Source of the DNA: Terriglobia bacterium
Lineage (GTDB): Bacteria > Acidobacteriota > Terriglobia > Bryobacterales > Bryobacteraceae
Assembly (NCBI GenBank): GCA_020073305.1
Contig: JAIQFK010000006.1
Span: forward strand, 62,001 to 126,000
Reading direction: 5' to 3'
DNA length: 64,000 nt
Under the pieces are notes generated by a model. The model worked only from the letters and a program-made list of their open reading frames with translations. It was not told the DNA's origin and searched no databases. The translations under genes were made by a program, and so were the position numbers. Positions 60,377 to 64,000 of the stretch are shown in pieces. Each line of letters starts with the position of its first letter. Position 1 is the stretch's first letter.

Positions 60377-62175
60377 GTTGCTGCGCCCATCCCCTTCGGA
60401 TTGACGCTTGGGTCGCGTTGCATCTTTTCAATCAGTTCGAACAATCTCTCTGGTTTGATGGGCTTGGCGAGATACTCGGTAATTCCTGAAGCCATATAAC
60501 GCTCGCGCAGGCCCTCGGCGGCCTCCGCGGTCAAGGCGATGATCGGCATGGGTTTCCCTCCCTGCTCTCTGCGTCGAATCTCCGCGGTGGTTCCAAGGCC
60601 GTCCAGTTCGGGCATGCGGATATCCATCAAAACCAGATCGAACGCCTGTTGCTCCATTTCGCGCAGCACTTCATTGCCGTTTGTCACCGCCACGACAAGG
60701 TAGCCGCGCATCTCGAGCAGCTTCTTCAGAAGCTGGCGGCTCATGTCGTGGTCTTCCGCGACCAGAATTTTCAGGCTGGGAGTGGCTGCCACAGGGGTCT
60801 CCATTTTCGCCGTATCGAGCACGACCCGGGCGTCCTTCTCCGATGCAGTGGCAAAGCGAGCCGTCCAGTGAAAGGAGCTGCCTTGGCCGGGTTGGCTCTC
60901 CACCCACATGCGGCCTCCCATTAATTCCACAATGCGCGCTGATATCGCCAGGCCAAGCCCCGTGCCGCCGTATTTCCTGGTAGTGGACGAATCCGCCTGC
61001 TCAAATGCTTCGAAGATGGACCGCTGCTTCTCCGGAGGGATACCGATTCCGGTGTCCCGAACCGTGAATTGCAGCAACACGCCGGCGGATGAATCCGGGA
61101 TCCGCGAGACCCGCGATTCGATCTCTCCCCGATCGGTGAACTTCAGCGCGTTTCCGACCACATTGACCATCACCTGGCGCAGCCGCAACGGATCTCCTTG
61201 AAGCCGTAGCGGCACGCTGGCGTCCACAGAGGAGCGCAATTGGATTCCCTTGGATCGGGCATCCGCCAGGAAGGACTGCAACGTATCATCCACCACCTGG
61301 CGAACCGAAAACGGTACGGCCTCAAGCTCCACTTTTCCCGCCTCAATTTTGGAGAAATCCAGCAGGTGGTTCAACATCTCCAGCAAGCTCTGGCCGGCGT
61401 TCTTCACCATCTGCAGGTACTGGCGGCGTTCGGAATCGGCCGGCGTGTTCAGTGCCAGATGCGTCATGCCCAGAATGGCATTCATCGGCGTACGCAGTTC
61501 GTGGCCCATGTTAGCCAGAAAGGCCGATTTGGCGCGATTTGCATCTTCTGCCGATTTCTTGGCCGACGCCAGCGCAAATTTCTCGAGCGTGTAGTCCACG
61601 TATTGCCTGTGAAGGATGCGAGCGTGGCCCAGCGCGAACAGCAGGTACCAGAAGAAAACCAGGGCCATGGTGTAGTTCAGTGTGCCGCCCAGGTACAGAT
61701 TGGCGGCGATCATCGGGGCCGTGAGAGCGACGAGAAAGGTGTGAATCATGGGCGAACTGGGAGTTTGCGCCGCCAAGGCAATCGGCGCCGTGCCGGCCAG
61801 ACAGATGAGCATCAGCAGGGTCTTCCAGTCGCGGTACCCGTACAGTAGGAAAGTGGTCATGAGGAACAAGCCCCAGGCCAGAATATTCAGATTGATGGCA
61901 AGAAAGTAAGCCGCCCGCCAGGCCGTGGGGTTCCCGCCGTAGAAGCCATCAAACCGGTAGCCCAGCAGGAAACGCGCGACGCCACACACCGCGGAGATGA
62001 CGGTAATCGCGGCCAGCAGGACCGGGTGGCTCGAAAAGTAGTCTGTTGTGGCCCACAGCGCGACCACGAACCCCAGGTAAACAAAGCCCCCGGACGCCGA
62101 CCGGTGCGCCAGATCCGAATCCCGTTGCTGTTGGTATTCCCGGGTTAACAACTCACCTGGGTGCATCAGACTCAC
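60373..62175 (-). CDS. Hybrid sensor histidine kinase with receiver domain
   Basis: The 600-residue product has six hydrophobic segments (residues about 30-190) forming an MHYT/7TM-like sensor, a linker helix and the HisKA domain with phosphorylated His in [19 protein letters not shown]. The HATPase follows, with N, G1 and G2 boxes ([40 protein letters not shown]). The C-terminal receiver domain (residues about 470-590) has the Asp in [12 protein letters not shown]. The phosphate can be passed internally to that receiver or on to a Hpt protein not present here. No response regulator gene is adjacent. The Met three codons later is an alternative start. Confidence 0.92.
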   Translation of the reverse strand: MSLMHPGELLTREYQQQRDSDLAHRSASGGFVYLGFVVALWATTDYFSSHPVLLAAITVISAVCGVARFLLGYRFDGFYGGNPTAWRAAYFLAINLNILAWGLFLMTTFLLYGYRDWKTLLMLICLAGTAPIALAAQTPSSPMIHTFLVALTAPMIAANLYLGGTLNYTMALVFFWYLLFALGHARILHRQYVDYTLEKFALASAKKSAEDANRAKSAFLANMGHELRTPMNAILGMTHLALNTPADSERRQYLQMVKNAGQSLLEMLNHLLDFSKIEAGKVELEAVPFSVRQVVDDTLQSFLADARSKGIQLRSSVDASVPLRLQGDPLRLRQVMVNVVGNALKFTDRGEIESRVSRIPDSSAGVLLQFTVRDTGIGIPPEKQRSIFEAFEQADSSTTRKYGGTGLGLAISARIVELMGGRMWVESQPGQGSSFHWTARFATASEKDARVVLDTAKMETPVAATPSLKILVAEDHDMSRQLLKKLLEMRGYLVVAVTNGNEVLREMEQQAFDLVLMDIRMPELDGLGTTAEIRRREQGGKPMPIIALTAEAAEGLRERYMASGITEYLAKPIKPERLFELIEKMQRDPSVNPKGMGAAT

Positions 62176-62231
62176 CGGTGCTAGGAGATAAGATACTCTT
62201 CTGGTCTGTCTGATTCAACGGGCACCCCATC

Positions 62232-63485
62232 ATGCTTTTCGACAACTGCAAACTGCTGCTCCGTTTGCTCTGGCGTCCGGCGAGCGCCATGAGCGAAATC
62301 CTCGATCAAGGCAGTTTGCTTTTTGCCAGCCTCGCCGTGCTGGCCGTGTCTTTGTTTCTGCAATCCAGCCTGAGGGCGGTGATTCAAACGGTACCGGTAG
62401 CCGTCCCGCACACCCAGTCCGCTGAAACGGACCAGGGTGAGCCCAACATTCCCGTGGCGCCCGTGCGGCCGCACTGGTCCTTCTCGTTCTACAGCCCGCT
62501 TCTCGTTCTCGCTGCCGTATACGTCCCCGGCACGCTGCTCGTGACCAGCCTCATGGGCCGCCTGGGAGGATTCGGCGTCGTGTTCGCGCGTGACTATTCC
62601 TCACTGCTCACCTGCACCTCGATGGCATGGGCCGCGGTGAACCTCCCAATCGCTTTCGTGGCCATAGCGGCGCCGCCTCCCGTGCTCGGCGCCGTTGCGG
62701 CGCTCGCGTACCTCTACTTCGCCGTACTTATGTTCTTCGCGGTGCGAACGGTCTTCGGAACTGAGAACGGCGTCACCGCCGGTTCGATTTGCCTGTCGGT
62801 GATTCCTCTGGCTGCCTCGGTGCTCTTTTGGGGACCGCTACGCTTCGTCCTCGGATACCTCGCCTCGCCTTTCTTTCTGTTCTATGCGTTTTACTATCTA
62901 CGCGGCGAATTCTCCAATATCGGCTCAGGGTTGCGCAGCCGCCAAAATTTCCGCCGCATGCTGGAGACTTCGGCGGTGAATCCGCACGATGCCGAGGCGC
63001 AGTATCAACTCGGGCTCATCTACCAGCAACGCCGCAATTACTCCGAAGCCATCCAACGATTCAAGAACGCGGTCGCCATCAACGCGGCGGAAACCGACGC
63101 TCACTTCCAGTTGGGCCGCATCGCGCGCGAGCAGGGACGCCGCAACGACGCTCTTGCGCACTTTCAGACCGTGCTGGATCAGGACGACAAGCACAACCTC
63201 AGCGAGATTCTGCGCGAAATCGGCGCAACCTATCTAGCCGCGCGCCAGTACGAGCATGCGCGCAGCGAACTGGCCGAATATATCGGGCGGCGGCCCTATG
63301 ATTCTGAAGGGCTCTTCTACTTCGGCCAGGCACTCGAGAATCTAAATCACAAAGACGAAGCGCGCGACGCGTATGCGCGTTCCGTTGAAGCCGCGCGAAC
63401 GGCTCCACGTTACCGCAGGCGCTACACGGCGCGATGGAGCCGGCTGGCGCAGAAGCAGCTACGCAAACTCGGCCAGAAATCGTAG
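62232..63485 (+). CDS. YIP1-like membrane domain protein with C-terminal TPR repeats
   Basis: The 417-residue product has five hydrophobic helices in residues about 25-220, a layout like the YIP1 family (WRPASAMSEILDQGSLLFAS, then helices). Four tetratricopeptide repeats follow in residues about 245-390: AEAQYQLGLIYQQRRNYSEA, AETDAHFQLGRIAREQGRRN, EILREIGATYLAARQYEHAR and SEGLFYFGQALENLNHKDEA. The TPR part should lie in the cytoplasm and bind partners. The role is unknown, perhaps an envelope assembly scaffold. It diverges from the histidine kinase gene across 56 bases. Confidence 0.75.
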   Translation: MLFDNCKLLLRLLWRPASAMSEILDQGSLLFASLAVLAVSLFLQSSLRAVIQTVPVAVPHTQSAETDQGEPNIPVAPVRPHWSFSFYSPLLVLAAVYVPGTLLVTSLMGRLGGFGVVFARDYSSLLTCTSMAWAAVNLPIAFVAIAAPPPVLGAVAALAYLYFAVLMFFAVRTVFGTENGVTAGSICLSVIPLAASVLFWGPLRFVLGYLASPFFLFYAFYYLRGEFSNIGSGLRSRQNFRRMLETSAVNPHDAEAQYQLGLIYQQRRNYSEAIQRFKNAVAINAAETDAHFQLGRIAREQGRRNDALAHFQTVLDQDDKHNLSEILREIGATYLAARQYEHARSELAEYIGRRPYDSEGLFYFGQALENLNHKDEARDAYARSVEAARTAPRYRRRYTARWSRLAQKQLRKLGQKS

Positions 63486-63524
63486 AGGAAGCTTCACCAG
63501 TGCGGCGTCCGCGGCTCGATTCCC

Positions 63525-63546
63525 GGGCTCGGCCGGCCCCTTTTTT
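63525..63546 (+). terminator. Intrinsic terminator after the YIP1/TPR gene
   Basis: GGGC, seven-base loop, GCCC, then C and six T residues, 40 bases after the stop codon. The stem is short but GC-rich, and the T-run fits Rho-independent termination. Confidence 0.55.
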
Positions 63547-63560
63547 AGTGCGCGGACTGA

Positions 63561-63812
63561 AAGCTGAGCCCGCACTTCTTTCCTGCACGGACAAACAGCC
63601 GATCATTTTTACACCCAATACATCGTGCGCCAGGGGAACCCCTACGCTTAACATTAAACAGTCTGGGAGACAAGAATATCTATAAGAGCGATGGCACGAC
63701 CTCTCCGGCTGCCAACGATTGCCGCGCGGGATCTGCCGATCTGGCGTTCTATGTCCGATCTCTGAACTCGGGCAGCGGCGGGTTCTATCTGAGAATAGTA
63801 GAGCACTCATGA
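63561..63812 (+). other. Open frame without start codon, possible 3' remnant of a gene
   Basis: Between the terminator and the hicA gene a frame of 83 codons is open up to a TGA that overlaps the hicA ATG by four bases. It has no ATG, GTG or TTG. The last 50 codons read like real protein (NSLGDKNIYKSDGTTSPAAN, then ADLAFYVRSLNSGSGGFYLR). The overlap with hicA is typical of coupled genes. It is probably the tail of a gene whose 5' part was lost. Its earlier part uses AT-rich codons unlike the neighbours. Confidence 0.35.
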
Positions 63813-63993
63813 AAATCCGGGACATCATCAAGGTGATCGAAGAGAACGGCTGGCGCTTCCATGGCCAGCGCGGGAGTCACCGTCAATTCAAGCATCCAGT
63901 GAAGCCAGGCCGCGTTACGGTACCGGGGAAGCCGGGGGATGATCTTTCGCCAGGCATGCAGAGAGTATCATGAAACAAGCTGGCCTGAAGTGA
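63809..63993 (+). pseudogene. hicA: hicA toxin gene, frameshifted near its end
   Basis: The first 48 codons are a standard HicA mRNA interferase: MKIRDIIKVIEENGWRFHGQ, then RGSHRQFKHPVKPGRVTVPG with the catalytic His and KPGDDLSPG. After SPG the frame reads MQRVS and stops. One extra base near 63954-63957 would restore a usual HicA end, reading SIMKQAGLK and ending at the TGA 63991-63993. An ATG at 63993 overlaps that TGA by one base and probably starts hicB, just outside the window. The shift is either a true loss of function or a sequencing error; the downstream ATG arrangement suggests an otherwise intact operon. Confidence 0.75.
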
Positions 63994-64000
63994 TGGCGAC

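Noticed and set aside
1-64000. CRISPR array, rRNA, tRNA, transposase, integrase or phage genes
   Set aside because: No regular direct repeats with spacers, no rRNA-like blocks, no complete tRNA cloverleaf and no transposase or integrase motif were found by reading; a covariance-model scan would be needed to exclude small RNAs.

Overview
The window looks like a chromosomal segment of a high-GC Acidobacteriota genome, most likely from the Bryobacterales/Solibacter branch. This is inferred from gene content, not from a database search. The clues are a full-length ADOP permease (the acidobacterial duplicated orphan permease family) plus the collapsed remnant of a second one, a TonB-dependent receptor with an N-terminal carboxypeptidase-regulatory-like domain, a DUF1080 protein, a GMC flavoprotein paired with a Tat-exported subunit, and many small secreted proteins. 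No rRNA, tRNA, CRISPR array, transposase or phage module was seen.

Layout. 1-7.5 kb: an SSS symporter (cut by the window edge) overlapping an APC permease, a small AT-hook protein behind two copies of the palindrome GTTCTG-N4-CAGAAC, a fused serine hydrolase/NamZ muropeptide enzyme, a small membrane protein and a divergent pyruvate-kinase-like protein. 7.5-12.6 kb: the ADOP permease diverging from a pair of FtsX-like permeases, all without an ATPase. 12.6-18.8 kb: a secreted protein of unknown function, an isochorismatase-fold hydrolase with sugar-binding domains, a GMC/gluconate-2-dehydrogenase pair, a DUF1569 protein and an orphan sugar-binding lipoprotein. 18.9-21.7 kb: a complete arsenic operon (arsR-arsM-acr3-arsC) with a visible promoter and operator. 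21.8-31.3 kb: a TonB receptor, a YrdC protein, the ADOP remnant, DedA, an amidohydrolase, a cupin-dipeptidase pair, and a sorbosone-dehydrogenase-like protein followed by a seven-haem cytochrome c. 31.3-32.8 kb: a periplasmic HtrA protease.

32.8-43.1 kb: one long colinear unit starting with a histidine attenuator (leader peptide rich in His codons, mutually exclusive hairpins, intrinsic terminator), followed by hisI-G-D-C, a HAD phosphatase, hisB-H-F-A, and then DUF1080, DapA-like and PLP-decarboxylase genes. hisE is absent. The HAD gene probably supplies histinidol phosphatase activity. 43.1-48.2 kb: a Phd/RelE-type toxin-antitoxin pair and an RND efflux adaptor/pump pair. 48.2-52 kb, minus strand: a two-repeat secreted protein followed by tag (which appears to start at CTG), and a three-gene unit of two signal-less HtrA-like proteases and a LuxR-type regulator with a degenerate receiver. 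52.2-64 kb: a secreted protein, an acyl-CoA synthetase, a giant membrane patatin, a DUF302-like protein, a rhodanese, a hybrid histidine kinase, a YIP1/TPR protein and a frameshifted hicA at the right edge.

Two themes cut across the window. First, several genes have a sigma-70-like -10 box only 6-9 bases before the start codon and no Shine-Dalgarno sequence, which points to leaderless transcripts. Second, regulation can be read directly from the DNA at four places: the his attenuator, the ars operator, the twin palindromes at 2.2 kb, and the TTGACA/TATAGT promoter of the rhodanese gene.
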